A stretch of DNA of 64,000 bases from Arcanobacterium sp. Lineage in GTDB: Bacteria > Actinomycetota > Actinomycetes > Actinomycetales > Actinomycetaceae. The position numbers and the translations under genes are program-made. Below, piece after piece: positions 10,762 to 20,141 of this stretch. The notes beneath the pieces were generated by a model. That model saw only the letters and a list, made by a program, of their open reading frames with translations, made no database searches and was not told where the DNA came from. Each line of letters begins with the position of its first letter. The stretch's first letter is position 1. The stretch spans positions 62,001 through 126,000 of the forward strand of contig JALFSN010000002.1 of NCBI GenBank assembly GCA_022778805.1. Reading direction: 5' to 3'.

Positions 10762-11478
10762 TCACTGCGACTTTTTCTTCATGGCAAGCGACGTTCCTGG
10801 CACCATATCGTGAGCGCGAGTGAGCAGAGCACCGACAGGCTCCCAATAATCGAGGCTGAGGAGTTGCCGTCTCACGAATGTCAATGACGTCACTGAGCAC
10901 AGTGAGCACTCCCGTTTGCGCGGGTCATGGGCGAGACTCTTTCCCTCGATAAACCGCCGCATCGTCCAAATGGGAAGCTGATGGCTCACCAGTATGGCCT
11001 CTCCACCCTCGGCTGTAGCAAGCGCATGTCTGATGGCGCGGCTCATCCGCGCGACGATCTCGGTATAAGGCTCACCCCACGACGGCTCACATGGATTCTT
11101 ATACCACGGCCAGAAACGCGGCGACAGCAGCATGAGGCGATTGTCATTGATCGGAATTCCCTCAAACTTATTCCCCGCCTCGATCAGATCAGGGGTGATA
11201 GATAGCCGCAATCCATATGCCTGAGCTGTAGGCGCGGCCGTCTCCATAGCGCGTTCCAGTGGAGACGTCATCACCGCCCGAATATCGTGGCTCGGGTAAA
11301 AGGCGTCTGCTAACCCTGCAGCCATCTCGCGCCCCAGCTCAGTGAGATGAAACCCGTTGCGCTGCCCGTACAGCACGCCAGTGGGATTGTCTACCTCTCC
11401 GTGGCGCACGAGATGAATGGTCGTGATCGGCTCACTGGCACTCGTCGATGCTTTAGCGTTCGTCTGCTCTGTGTTCAT
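10762..11478 (-). CDS. Histidine phosphatase family protein
   Basis: TIHLVRHGEVDNPTGVLYGQRNGFHLTELG...MTSPLERAMETA...EAILVSHQLPIW; start set at MNTEQTN (11478). Confidence 0.9.
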   Translation of the reverse strand: MNTEQTNAKASTSASEPITTIHLVRHGEVDNPTGVLYGQRNGFHLTELGREMAAGLADAFYPSHDIRAVMTSPLERAMETAAPTAQAYGLRLSITPDLIEAGNKFEGIPINDNRLMLLSPRFWPWYKNPCEPSWGEPYTEIVARMSRAIRHALATAEGGEAILVSHQLPIWTMRRFIEGKSLAHDPRKRECSLCSVTSLTFVRRQLLSLDYWEPVGALLTRAHDMVPGTSLAMKKKSQ

Positions 11479-12019
11479 CTGTTCCGTGCTCCCGTCTGAA
11501 TCCCTGTGGCCGACAGCAAAAATCATCTGGTGACGGCGGCTCAGGGCCGTCATCACCCCACCCCAGCACTTTGCGGTAGATGCGCCCTAATTCCATAAAT
11601 TCTTCATTCGTCATCTGCTGCACAAGCCGCTCTCGCACAGAGATAGCTTGGTGCGGGGAGGACTGCTCAAATTTTGCTAATCCCGCATCCGTCAGCCGGC
11701 AAAAAATCCCACGCCCGTCTTCTTTGCACCGGACTCGCTCCACAAATCCCTTATTTTCAAGCCGACGCACCGTATGCGTGAGCCGCGAACGCGAATGCAC
11801 GAGATCGTCAGCTAATTTTGACATCCGCACCCGCCGAGTGGGAGCTTCGCTCAGCGCGGCGAGCACCTCAAATTCATTGAGCGCCAAGCCGCAGGATCGT
11901 TCCATATCCTGATTGAGCTGTTCTAACAGCAACGAGGTACCGCGCAGAAAAGAACGCCAGGCAAGCTGCTCGTCATTCGTCAGCACAGCTGCTGCTGAAT
12001 CGTCGTTTCGCGCCTCCAC
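11453..12019 (-). CDS. MarR family transcriptional regulator
   Basis: GLALNEFEVLAALSEAPTRRVRMSKLADDLVHSRSRLTHTVRRLENKGFVERVRCKEDGRGIFCRLTDAG (winged HTH). Confidence 0.9.
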   Translation of the reverse strand: MEARNDDSAAAVLTNDEQLAWRSFLRGTSLLLEQLNQDMERSCGLALNEFEVLAALSEAPTRRVRMSKLADDLVHSRSRLTHTVRRLENKGFVERVRCKEDGRGIFCRLTDAGLAKFEQSSPHQAISVRERLVQQMTNEEFMELGRIYRKVLGWGDDGPEPPSPDDFCCRPQGFRREHGTDEHRADER

Positions 12020-12111
12020 GCCGCACCTCCCGTCTCGTACCCCTTAGTGTAAAAGTTTTCGTCTAGGACTTTCCAAAAGAAGAGCCGCTCAAAAGCCAGA
12101 TCAAAAGGAAA

Positions 12112-12134
12112 GGGCCTGGCAAAATTCCAGGCCC
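12112..12134 (-). terminator. Rho-independent terminator downstream of the bS22 gene
   Basis: Minus strand GGGCCTGG-AATTTTG-CCAGGCCC followed by TTTCCTTTT. Confidence 0.8.
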
Positions 12135-12152
12135 ACACTTCAATGCACGCTC

Positions 12153-12251
12153 TCACTTCTTGTTGCGACGCTGATGACGTGTCTTACGCAGCAGTTTGCG
12201 GTGCTTTTTCTTGGACATGCGCTTACGGCGCTTCTTAATCACGGAACCCAC
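12153..12251 (-). CDS. bS22-type / AURKAIP1-COX24 domain 30S ribosomal small protein (32 aa)
   Basis: GTG start at 12251, TCA(stop) at 12153-12155: [32 protein letters not shown]. Not in the ORF track because it is too short. SD-like GAGGT upstream. Confidence 0.93.
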   Translation of the reverse strand: MGSVIKKRRKRMSKKKHRKLLRKTRHQRRNKK

Positions 12252-12469
12252 GGGTTACCTCCGACTCGTAGTATGGGCAAGACAGCGGGAGCTATCTCTA
12301 TTCACGCGCTCCATCATAACGCAAAGGAGTTTACGCCCACAAAGGACGACCGCAGAGACGTTCGGATGGACTACAGCGCAAGCACACGTACTCTCAAACT
12401 CCCTCACTACTCACGTCATCGCGCCACTTGCACGCCTCACCTACCTCAACGCGCAGGCAGGAGAGCGCT

Positions 12470-12697
12470 CTAACCGTTTGCCGCCCGACGATCTGCCTCT
12501 TCTACATCTTGTATCCCCATAGAGAAAAGTTGGTCAAGAGCGGAGCGTGGGACGCGGTACGAATTCTTCCCTACTCGAATTGCCGGCAGCTCTCCTGAAT
12601 GAACCATACGATAGATGGTCATACGCGAGACTCGCATAATATCAGCGACCTCTGCCACGGTAAAAAACTGCGGGGCTCCAGGAGTAAACTGCGCCAT
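12470..12697 (-). CDS. Helix-turn-helix (excisionase/MerR-type) DNA-binding protein
   Basis: FFTVAEVADIMRVSRMTIYRMVHSGELPAIRVGKNSYRVPRSALDQLF; start placed at MAQFTPGAP. Confidence 0.9.
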   Translation of the reverse strand: MAQFTPGAPQFFTVAEVADIMRVSRMTIYRMVHSGELPAIRVGKNSYRVPRSALDQLFSMGIQDVEEADRRAANG

Positions 12698-12862
12698 CAA
12701 ACCCATCCTCATCAAAAGCACACAAAATGCGTGGAATCGCACATCTCTACGCAGTCATTTTAGCAAAAGAGGTGTATTTTCACATAAATAACACGCAGCC
12801 ACTTTGTAACCTTTTCATCACAATAATCACAGCAGCAGAAATTCGCCTCTAAGATAGGGTAC

Positions 12863-14266
12863 GTGTCTTTTGAGAATACCACGCGCAGATCGGAGCTAAC
12901 GTCAGCTCCGACGCCCCACCGCAAGTGGAGAGACCGCATCGACGATATGGCAGGGCGCTCCCCCGCCCTCTTTGCTCTCGTGGTATTTGCCCTGATTATC
13001 CTGGCTGTGACGGCCCTTTTACTCCTGCCTGGAGCCCGCCGTGGAGCGGGCTCTGCCAGCGTGATGGAGGCGCTATTCACCGCCACCAGTGCCGTGTGCG
13101 TCACTGGTCTCACGATAGTAGACACCGCCACATTTTGGAGTCCCTTAGGGCAAACGTTCATCGCTATTGGGATGCAAATCGGCGGCCTCGGCGTCATGAC
13201 AATCGCATCTGTACTCGGACTAGCCGTCTCCCGCCACATTGGACTCACGCAGCGTATCCTCACAGCCAGCGAGACGAAGAGTCAGCTCGGAGAGGTGGGA
13301 GGATTACTGCGGGCGGTCGTCATCACGTCCGCAAGCGTCGAGATGCTGCTCACTATTGTCTTTCTTCCCACTTTTTTGCAACGGCATCTAGGGCTGATCG
13401 AAGCGTGCGCCCAGTCGCTCTTTATGGCTATTTCTACATTCAACAACGGCGGCTTCGTGGCCGTTCCCGAGGGGTTGCACGGATATGCAGGCAACTGGGG
13501 ACTGTGTATCCCGCTGGTTCTCGGCACTATTATCGGCGCCGTCGGCTTCCCCGTGATACTCAATGTAGCTTCCCATTGGCGGCGCCCACGCAAATGGAGC
13601 CTCCATGCCAAGCTCACGCTCATCACGTACGTCTTACTGCTGTTGCTCGGCACTCTGGGCATTCTGCTCCTCGAATGGGCAAACACCGCAACGATCGGCG
13701 AAGCTGACGTCGGCTCAAAACTTCTCGTAGCCTTGACTCACAGCACAACGGCTCGCTCTAGTGGACTTTCCACCATAGACATTGGCGCTATGAACGAATC
13801 CACCTGGTGGCTGCTCGATGGCCTGATGTTCGTCGGCGGGGGCTCCGCATCCACCGGCGGCGGTATTAAAGTATCCACGTTCGCCGTGTTAATTTTAGCC
13901 ATTATCGCCGAAGCACGCGGAGATCGAGACGCCGAGGCTTTCGGCAAGCGCGTGGGCGCTTCCGTGATCCGACTGGCCATTTCAGCCACTTTTCTCGGAG
14001 CTGCTCTGGTGGGGCTATCGACTCTCATCATTTTACACACGAGCACTTTTCCGCTCTCGCAAGTGCTCTTTGAGACGGTCTCCGCCTTTGGCACCTGTGG
14101 CTTATCCACGGGGATCACAGCTCAGCTATCGCCGCTCGGACAAGGAGTGATTATCGTGCTGATGTATCTCGGGCGCGTGGGCACGATGACTTTCGCCGCA
14201 GCACTCGCTCTGCGACATCGTCGTCGCGTGGTACGGCTGCCGCAAGAGCGCCCAATTATTGGCTAA
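12863..14266 (+). CDS. TrkH/KtrB-family potassium uptake transmembrane subunit
   Basis: 467 aa; FTATSAVCVTGLTIVDTATFWSPLGQTFI, STFNNGGF, HSTTARSSGLSTID, GGGSASTGGGIKVSTF, SAFGTCGLSTGIT (four P-loop repeats). Confidence 0.95.
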   Translation: MSFENTTRRSELTSAPTPHRKWRDRIDDMAGRSPALFALVVFALIILAVTALLLLPGARRGAGSASVMEALFTATSAVCVTGLTIVDTATFWSPLGQTFIAIGMQIGGLGVMTIASVLGLAVSRHIGLTQRILTASETKSQLGEVGGLLRAVVITSASVEMLLTIVFLPTFLQRHLGLIEACAQSLFMAISTFNNGGFVAVPEGLHGYAGNWGLCIPLVLGTIIGAVGFPVILNVASHWRRPRKWSLHAKLTLITYVLLLLLGTLGILLLEWANTATIGEADVGSKLLVALTHSTTARSSGLSTIDIGAMNESTWWLLDGLMFVGGGSASTGGGIKVSTFAVLILAIIAEARGDRDAEAFGKRVGASVIRLAISATFLGAALVGLSTLIILHTSTFPLSQVLFETVSAFGTCGLSTGITAQLSPLGQGVIIVLMYLGRVGTMTFAAALALRHRRRVVRLPQERPIIG

Positions 14267-14294
14267 GTATCTCGGGTGGCTAAGTATCTCAGGG
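14261..14294. repeat. 17-bp imperfect tandem duplication at the trkH stop codon
   Basis: GGCTAAGTATCTCGGGT (14261-14277) / GGCTAAGTATCTCAGGG (14278-14294). Confidence 0.85.
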
Positions 14295-14336
14295 AGCAGA
14301 GCGTTATTCTTAGATGTAGCGAGCGAAAGGGAACCC

Positions 14337-15002
14337 ATGGCGAGAATGGATAACACCTCAGAGGCTATTTTGGTGATCGGCTTGGGGCGGTTTGGCTCAG
14401 CGATCGCCGTCACTCTTGACCATCTCGGCAAAGATGTGCTCGCTGTGGAATCGAATGCTACGAGGGCTCAAAACTGGAGCCACCGCTTTCGCGTAGTAGA
14501 GGCGGATGCTAGATCTCCTGAAGCGCTCGATCAGCTCGGCGCCGGAGAATTCAATATCGCCGTCGTGGGAGTGGGAACATCCCTTGAAGCCTCCGTGCTT
14601 ATCACGGCGAACTTAGTAGATCTAGGAATACGCGAAATCTGGGCAAAAGCTACCTCGCGTGAGCACGGTACGATTCTCAAACGCATTGGCGCTCATCACG
14701 TGGTTTATCCGGAAAATGACGCCGGACAGCGCGTGGCACACATGCTCTCAGGGAAGATGCTCGACTACATCGAGATGGAAGACCAATTCACCATTGTGAA
14801 AATGGTGCCACCGAAAGAGCTCGTCGGCTTCACTCTCGGGGAGACGAACGTACGGCAAAAATACGGCGTCTCCGTGATCGGAGTGAAATCTCCTGGCCAA
14901 CCTTTTGAATACGCCACTCCTGAGACAAAAATTGGGCAGGGAGATGTCATGATTGTCTCTGGCGAACCCGCCTTACTCGAACAGTTTGCTAATAGAAGCT
15001 AG
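14337..15002 (+). CDS. TrkA/KtrA-family potassium uptake regulatory subunit (RCK_N/RCK_C)
   Basis: ILVIGLGRFGSAIAVTLDHLGKDVLAVESNATRAQ; start set at MARMDNTSEA (14337). Confidence 0.94.
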   Translation: MARMDNTSEAILVIGLGRFGSAIAVTLDHLGKDVLAVESNATRAQNWSHRFRVVEADARSPEALDQLGAGEFNIAVVGVGTSLEASVLITANLVDLGIREIWAKATSREHGTILKRIGAHHVVYPENDAGQRVAHMLSGKMLDYIEMEDQFTIVKMVPPKELVGFTLGETNVRQKYGVSVIGVKSPGQPFEYATPETKIGQGDVMIVSGEPALLEQFANRS

Positions 15003-15035
15003 CAAAAACTAGCAGGAGCCAGCGAGGGTTGGGTT

Positions 15036-15073
15036 GCCTGCCCGCTGCAATAGGAGCTGCGGGGGCTATTTTT
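15036..15073 (+). terminator. Rho-independent terminator after trkA
   Basis: CCCGC...GCGGG hairpin (15041-15064 region) followed by GGCTATTTTTTCT. Confidence 0.65.
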
Positions 15074-15111
15074 TCTGAAAATTTCCCCTAGGTGCTTTGT
15101 ATGCTGGAGAT

Positions 15112-16503
15112 ATGGCAACGAAATCGAAAACTGCTTCCTATGTGTGCACTGAATGCGGATGGACGTCGCTCAAATGGGTAGGACGCTGCGGGGAGTGCCA
15201 GGCCTGGGGCACTGTCGTGGAGATGCCCTCCCAGGAGTCACATTCAGGGCTGTCCCACACTGTCGCGCTCACACCTACATCACCAGCTCAGCCCATCACT
15301 GCCGTCTCGCAACAAGCATCAGCTAAAACACCCACGGGAGTCGGTGAGTTTGATCGAGTCCTGGGTGGAGGGCTCGTACCTGGCGTCGTCGTGCTCTTAG
15401 CAGGTGAGCCAGGAGTTGGGAAATCTACCTTATTGCTTGACGTCGCCGCCCGAGCAGCAGCCACTGCCGCTGAGCGCGGAGCAGCGCCCGTCCTCTACGT
15501 GACTGGCGAAGAATCAGCTCCACAGGTGAGAGCGCGTGCCGACCGCATCGGCGCACTCCATCCGCACTTATTCTTGGCCGCCGAATCGAATGTGGCAACG
15601 ATACTCGGCCATGTGGCAGAGAACACTCCCTCACTTTTAATCGTCGATTCTATCCAGACGGTCAGCGACCCCGACGTGGAGGGTGGAGCCGGCGGCGTAG
15701 CCCAAGTGCGCGCCGTAGCCAGTGCGCTCGTGACCTTAGCAAAATCGCAGGGCATACCAACGATGATCGTCGGACACGTCACGAAAGATGGCTCTATTGC
15801 TGGCCCACGGGTGTTGGAACATCTCGTCGATGTCGTGTGCCAATTTGAGGGAGATAAACACTCGCGGCTGCGCATGGTGCGCGCTGTCAAAAACCGCTAC
15901 GGAGCCACCGACGAAGTGGGTTGCTTTGAACTGATCGACACCGGCATTCAAGAATTACCTGACCCCTCTGGAGTCTTTCTCTCCTCACGGAATCTCACCG
16001 TACCAGGTACCTGCGTCACCGTAGCTCTAGAGGGGCGGCGCCCTATTCCGGTAGAAGTGCAAGGATTGTCCACCCCAACTGCTGGCCCGCCACGGCGCAC
16101 CACATCGGGTGTAGATTCATCGCGGGTAGCTATGATGCTCGCCGTACTGCAATCGCGGCTGCATATCGAGTTTGAGAAACGCGAAATTTTCGTCTCCACA
16201 ATCGGAGGAGCAAAGGCTAATGAACCAGCAGCAGATGCGGCCATTGCACTCGCACTCACGTCGTCTGCCGTCGATATGCCGCTCGCTCCAGGCGTAGTGG
16301 CCATTGGCGAGGTTGCCTTGACTGGAGAACTGCGGCCCGTCGTCGGGCTGCAACAGCGCCTCAATGAGGCCGCACGGCTCGGTTTTCAGATCGCCATCAT
16401 CCCTGCCAGCGCTGCTGACGTGAAAGCGCCAAGCGGTCTAGCCGTGCGCGCCGTGCGCAATATCCATGAAGCCGTCAGCAGCGTGTTGCCGCCCTTGCAT
16501 TGA
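15112..16503 (+). CDS. radA: DNA repair protein RadA/Sms
   Basis: C4 zinc finger YVCTECGWTSLKWVGRCGECQAW, Walker A GEPGVGKSTLL, KNRYGATDEVG motif; start set at MATKSKTAS (15112). Confidence 0.96.
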   Translation: MATKSKTASYVCTECGWTSLKWVGRCGECQAWGTVVEMPSQESHSGLSHTVALTPTSPAQPITAVSQQASAKTPTGVGEFDRVLGGGLVPGVVVLLAGEPGVGKSTLLLDVAARAAATAAERGAAPVLYVTGEESAPQVRARADRIGALHPHLFLAAESNVATILGHVAENTPSLLIVDSIQTVSDPDVEGGAGGVAQVRAVASALVTLAKSQGIPTMIVGHVTKDGSIAGPRVLEHLVDVVCQFEGDKHSRLRMVRAVKNRYGATDEVGCFELIDTGIQELPDPSGVFLSSRNLTVPGTCVTVALEGRRPIPVEVQGLSTPTAGPPRRTTSGVDSSRVAMMLAVLQSRLHIEFEKREIFVSTIGGAKANEPAADAAIALALTSSAVDMPLAPGVVAIGEVALTGELRPVVGLQQRLNEAARLGFQIAIIPASAADVKAPSGLAVRAVRNIHEAVSSVLPPLH

Positions 16504-16584
16504 TGGGCATGCTGATGGATGTGCAGATCAATAGGCGCTGGTGGGCAGGCTCACCCCACTGATACTGGCTGGCACTGATGTTAG

Positions 16585-17835
16585 CTAATCCGACGAAGCC
16601 GGCTTCTTGTCAGCAGAATCTGACTTCTGATCAGTAGAGCTTGATGTGGCAGGAGCAGGCTTACCCGTCTTAGCTCCGTCAGTGGACGCAGGTTTTGGCG
16701 GCTCAGCCGTGAGCTCAAACGTGAGCTGTGAGCCGAGTGGTTGATCCTTCCAGAAAAGTTGGGCGTGATAGGTGCCTGGCTGGGCTAGTGTGCTCTGCGC
16801 ACACTGCGACCCGCTTATTTTCCCTGGCCACTGCAGCGCAAAATTGCCTGAGGCACCGGCATTGATGAGTAGCTGATCCGTCTCTCGGCTGGCACGGCAA
16901 ACGTTAGAATCCCAAATTAATTCAGATCCCGACATCACTTTCATACGCATATCGGCATATCCGGCGTTGAGATAACACGCGCGCTTGACGCCCTTATTCG
17001 TGAGCGAGACCGTAAAATCTACCGGTTTGCCAGCGTACGTAGCACTGTATTTCACTGCAGCCTCAATCATCTCTGACGTACAGGGGATCTCCCGAAATGC
17101 GTCTTTCGGGTCTGGCTCAGCGGTGCTGGCTTCAATATCGTCAATCGAGCTGCGAACAAAATGCACTCCGGCAAATACCACACTGACAGCAGCCACAATC
17201 ACCACCGCCCACAGCACTGCCGCCCGAATCAGTCGGCTGCGACGCTGCTGCTCCGCCACGTGTGCAGCCGTATGTTCAACGCTGGGAGTGTGCGAGCGCA
17301 GCCTGCCAGCGTGCCCTCCAGATGAAGTGCTGCGCGAGCTGCCGCGAAACTTCACGTGAGTCCCCGCAGAGACACTGCCCGCGCCACGGCTTCCACGCCC
17401 GTTAGCTGCAGAATTGCGGCTGACGTCGTATCGTCTCTGTCCATTACCGACGGCTCCACTGCGGCGGACTTGCGCTCGTTTTCTCTCCTCTTCCACTGCC
17501 ATCCTTGAGGCGCGGCGGTGAGAAGCCGAGGCGGACTGAGAGGCAGACTGAGCAGATTGAGCAGTGTGCCGCTGGGTGCGGCGATTCTCGCGAGCGCCGT
17601 CAGCCGAGCGCCGGCGTTGCGAATGAATCTGCGGCGAACGCGCATCTCGTACAGAGTGACCGCTGTGATCGCTACGATCGCTAGGATGTGCTCTCCGCCC
17701 AGCCATTTCAGCGCCCGATTGAGGGGCGTTAGCGCGTGCAGCCTGCGCCGGCGTCGGCACAGCGTGGAGAATACGCCGCGCCCGATTGCCGTCTTTTCCC
17801 CGCGACCCCCCAGAATTACTATTGCCATGTGCCAC
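16585..17835 (-). CDS. Uncharacterised single-pass membrane protein: basic low-complexity cytoplasmic half, TM, extracytoplasmic domain
   Basis: TM AAVLWAVVIVAAVSVVFAGVHFV; C-terminal domain with paired Cys (IPCTSEMIEAAVKYSATYAGKPVDFTVSLTNKGVKRACYLNAG). N-terminus uncertain; GTG at 17835 preferred over the track start at 17994. Confidence 0.65.
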   Translation of the reverse strand: MAHGNSNSGGSRGKDGNRARRILHAVPTPAQAARANAPQSGAEMAGRRAHPSDRSDHSGHSVRDARSPQIHSQRRRSADGARENRRTQRHTAQSAQSASQSASASHRRASRMAVEEERKRAQVRRSGAVGNGQRRYDVSRNSAANGRGSRGAGSVSAGTHVKFRGSSRSTSSGGHAGRLRSHTPSVEHTAAHVAEQQRRSRLIRAAVLWAVVIVAAVSVVFAGVHFVRSSIDDIEASTAEPDPKDAFREIPCTSEMIEAAVKYSATYAGKPVDFTVSLTNKGVKRACYLNAGYADMRMKVMSGSELIWDSNVCRASRETDQLLINAGASGNFALQWPGKISGSQCAQSTLAQPGTYHAQLFWKDQPLGSQLTFELTAEPPKPASTDGAKTGKPAPATSSSTDQKSDSADKKPASSD

Positions 17836-18033
17836 AGTAAAACGGTAGCGTGCTTGGAAAGAATCTGTGTAGCCCACGCGCCGAGAGCTCGCCGAGAGGC
17901 AGAAAGAGCACACTGCTTCCAGCAAAGTCTGCCAGTAGTAGCCAGTAGTGTGCCGTATTGGAGGAGTGACGGCGAACCATTTAGAATCGAGCACCGTACG
18001 ATACCATTTACTGCTAACGAGGATACATTACCT

Positions 18034-18930
18034 GTGGATCACGAATTTCCGGCTGCCACCATTGCCGAGATGCATACCCTGCTCACCCAGTGGTATTCGC
18101 ACAGCGCACGTGACTTGCCATGGAGAGATGACTCCGTGAGCCCGTGGGGCATACTCGTCTGCGAAGTGATGAGTCAGCAGACGCCGGTAGCACGCGTCGT
18201 TCCCACCTGGCTCACCTGGATGCACCGCTGGCCCACTCCTCCTGCGATGGCCCGCGCATCCGCAGCAGAAGTGCTCATTGCGTGGGATCGCCTCGGCTAT
18301 CCTCGCCGCGCCCTGCGACTGCTCGAATGCGCTCGTATACTCACAGAGCACCATAGCGGGAAACTACCCAAAGACCGCAATGCTCTGCTCGCATTGCCAG
18401 GTATAGGGGAATACACGGCCGATGCACTGCTAGCTTTCGCTTTTCACGCATACTCCGTGGTGCTCGATACCAATATCCGCCGAGTACTCGCACGTTGGCA
18501 CGGCGATGCGTTTCCAACCGCGCATCTTACGAAAGCTGAGCGTGAACGAGCCACGATATTCGTGCCTAAAGAGGGAAAAGATGCTGCGCGTTGGAATCAA
18601 GCAGTGATGGAATTAGGAGCCATCGTCTGCACAGCTACATCACCACAGTGCCAGAACTGCCCAGTGGCTGAGCTCTGCGGCTGGAAGCTCGATGGCTATC
18701 CACGCCCTGCCACGACGGCCAGCGCCGCACCCCAAAAGTTCGCCGGTACACAGCGCGAAGCCAGAGGAAAAATTATGGCCGTCTTGCGCGCTGAGCCTGA
18801 TAGCACATTTGCTCATGCCGACTTGCTGCAGGCAAGTGGTTTGCCCACTGAGCGTTTCACGCCGGCACTCCAGGCACTCGTACACGATGGGCTGGCGCGA
18901 GAGCTAAATTCCGGCTTTTCTCTCCCCTAA
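18034..18930 (+). CDS. mutY: A/G-specific adenine glycosylase (MutY/HhH-GPD)
   Basis: DLPWRDDSVSPWGILVCEVMSQQTPVARVVPTWLTWM, LPGIGEYTADALLAFAF, VLDTNIRRVLAR, and Fe-S loop CTATSPQCQNCPVAELC. The ORF-track 5' extension (17518-18033) is mostly antisense to the neighbouring gene. Confidence 0.92.
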   Translation: MDHEFPAATIAEMHTLLTQWYSHSARDLPWRDDSVSPWGILVCEVMSQQTPVARVVPTWLTWMHRWPTPPAMARASAAEVLIAWDRLGYPRRALRLLECARILTEHHSGKLPKDRNALLALPGIGEYTADALLAFAFHAYSVVLDTNIRRVLARWHGDAFPTAHLTKAERERATIFVPKEGKDAARWNQAVMELGAIVCTATSPQCQNCPVAELCGWKLDGYPRPATTASAAPQKFAGTQREARGKIMAVLRAEPDSTFAHADLLQASGLPTERFTPALQALVHDGLARELNSGFSLP

Positions 18931-19134
18931 CTTTTCTCGCCCCTGCCCCCCCCTTGGCTCTGCTTTTCTCTCCCCTGGCATTGCCGACTCCGGTTCCTCG
19001 CCTTTCCTCTCCAGTTCCTCACCTCCCTGCTGCCTCAGCTAGACGGCACTTCAACTCTCGGCTAGACGCCACCCAGCTCTCACCTCTCTGTCGCTTCAGC
19101 TAGATAGCATTCCAGGCAGATGCCACCACAGCTA

Positions 19135-19180
19135 GACGGCGTCATACCCACACATCAGACGACGTCATACCCGCACATCA
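19135..19180. repeat. 23-bp tandem repeat (2 copies, 2 mismatches) in the mutY-tetR intergenic region
   Basis: GACGGCGTCATACCCACACATCA (19135-19157) / GACGACGTCATACCCGCACATCA (19158-19180). Confidence 0.9.
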
Positions 19181-19333
19181 GATGGCGCCGCCCCCGTATT
19201 GAACCAGAAGCCTGCCCTAGCTTTACCAACAGAAGTCCCTCCGTAGCTTTACCAGACAAGTATGCATTTTTCGGAACGGAATAATTTTTTGGTGCATAAT
19301 GTTTGTGGTTAGTAGTAAAAGGAAGGACGCGCA

Positions 19334-19999
19334 ATGGCGAGCAAGAATCCATCTTCTACCCCCACAGCCTCCCATGAAAAACAACGCAGCACTGGGATAA
19401 ACGGACGGGGTATTTCCACTCGCGCAAAAATTATCGACGAAGCGCGCCGGCAAATTACTACTAATGGATTGAAAGCGACGACGGCTGCCACCGTAGCTGC
19501 TGGGGTCAATATCCCACGCCCGCTCTTCTACCACTACTTTCGCAACCTGGATGAGCTGGCAGAAGAGATACTTGATGAGATTGTGAATTCTTTTATCGAT
19601 CAGCTCAAGCAATGGTACGCGCAATCATCCCATGAGACTCTTGATGAATCCCTCGATCATATCATCGCCCTCTGGCGCACTGCTCACGACGATAGTGGCG
19701 CTTTCTCCGATCAGCTCGCTCGCAGTGGCAACGCTGCTATGTACGCCTCTTTCATCGTGCACATTGGAGATAAGTTCGCCCGATTTCTGACGGATAACGT
19801 CATCCCCAAGTTTGCAAGTCGCGTGGAAGAACCCATCACCTACGTCTACGAAACGCTATTTTCGCTGGTTATCGGCATTAATGAACTCATGCGTATTCGC
19901 CCTGATTTTTCCAATGATGAGATAAAACATATGGTCGTCCAAGCGCTCCGGTTTGAGCCGTTAGTGACGAGCGAGCACAGCAGCGGCGAGAACGCCTAA
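19334..19999 (+). CDS. TetR/AcrR family transcriptional regulator
   Basis: TRAKIIDEARRQITTNGLKATTAATVAAGVNIPRPLFYHYFRNLDELAEEIL. Confidence 0.9.
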   Translation: MASKNPSSTPTASHEKQRSTGINGRGISTRAKIIDEARRQITTNGLKATTAATVAAGVNIPRPLFYHYFRNLDELAEEILDEIVNSFIDQLKQWYAQSSHETLDESLDHIIALWRTAHDDSGAFSDQLARSGNAAMYASFIVHIGDKFARFLTDNVIPKFASRVEEPITYVYETLFSLVIGINELMRIRPDFSNDEIKHMVVQALRFEPLVTSEHSSGENA

Positions 20000-20103
20000 G
20001 TCTCGCCTCCACCCCTGCGTAGGGCCTCCCACACAAGGCTCCCTACACGAGGTGCAACGGAAACGAGACTCTGCCGAGTGCGAGAGACTCTTGAGAGATC
20101 ATC

Positions 20104-20131
20104 GCGCTCAAAGGCTAACGCCTAAGAGCGC
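20104..20131. terminator. Hairpin between convergent tetR and lysS (bidirectional terminator candidate)
   Basis: GCGCTC-AAAGGC-TAAC-GCCTAA-GAGCGC. Confidence 0.5.
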
Positions 20132-20141
20132 TGAGAAATAC

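Noticed and set aside
17518-18033. N-terminal 172-aa extension of the mutY ORF
   Set aside because: Largely antisense to the divergent membrane-protein gene and not MutY-like; GTG at 18034 is a more plausible start.
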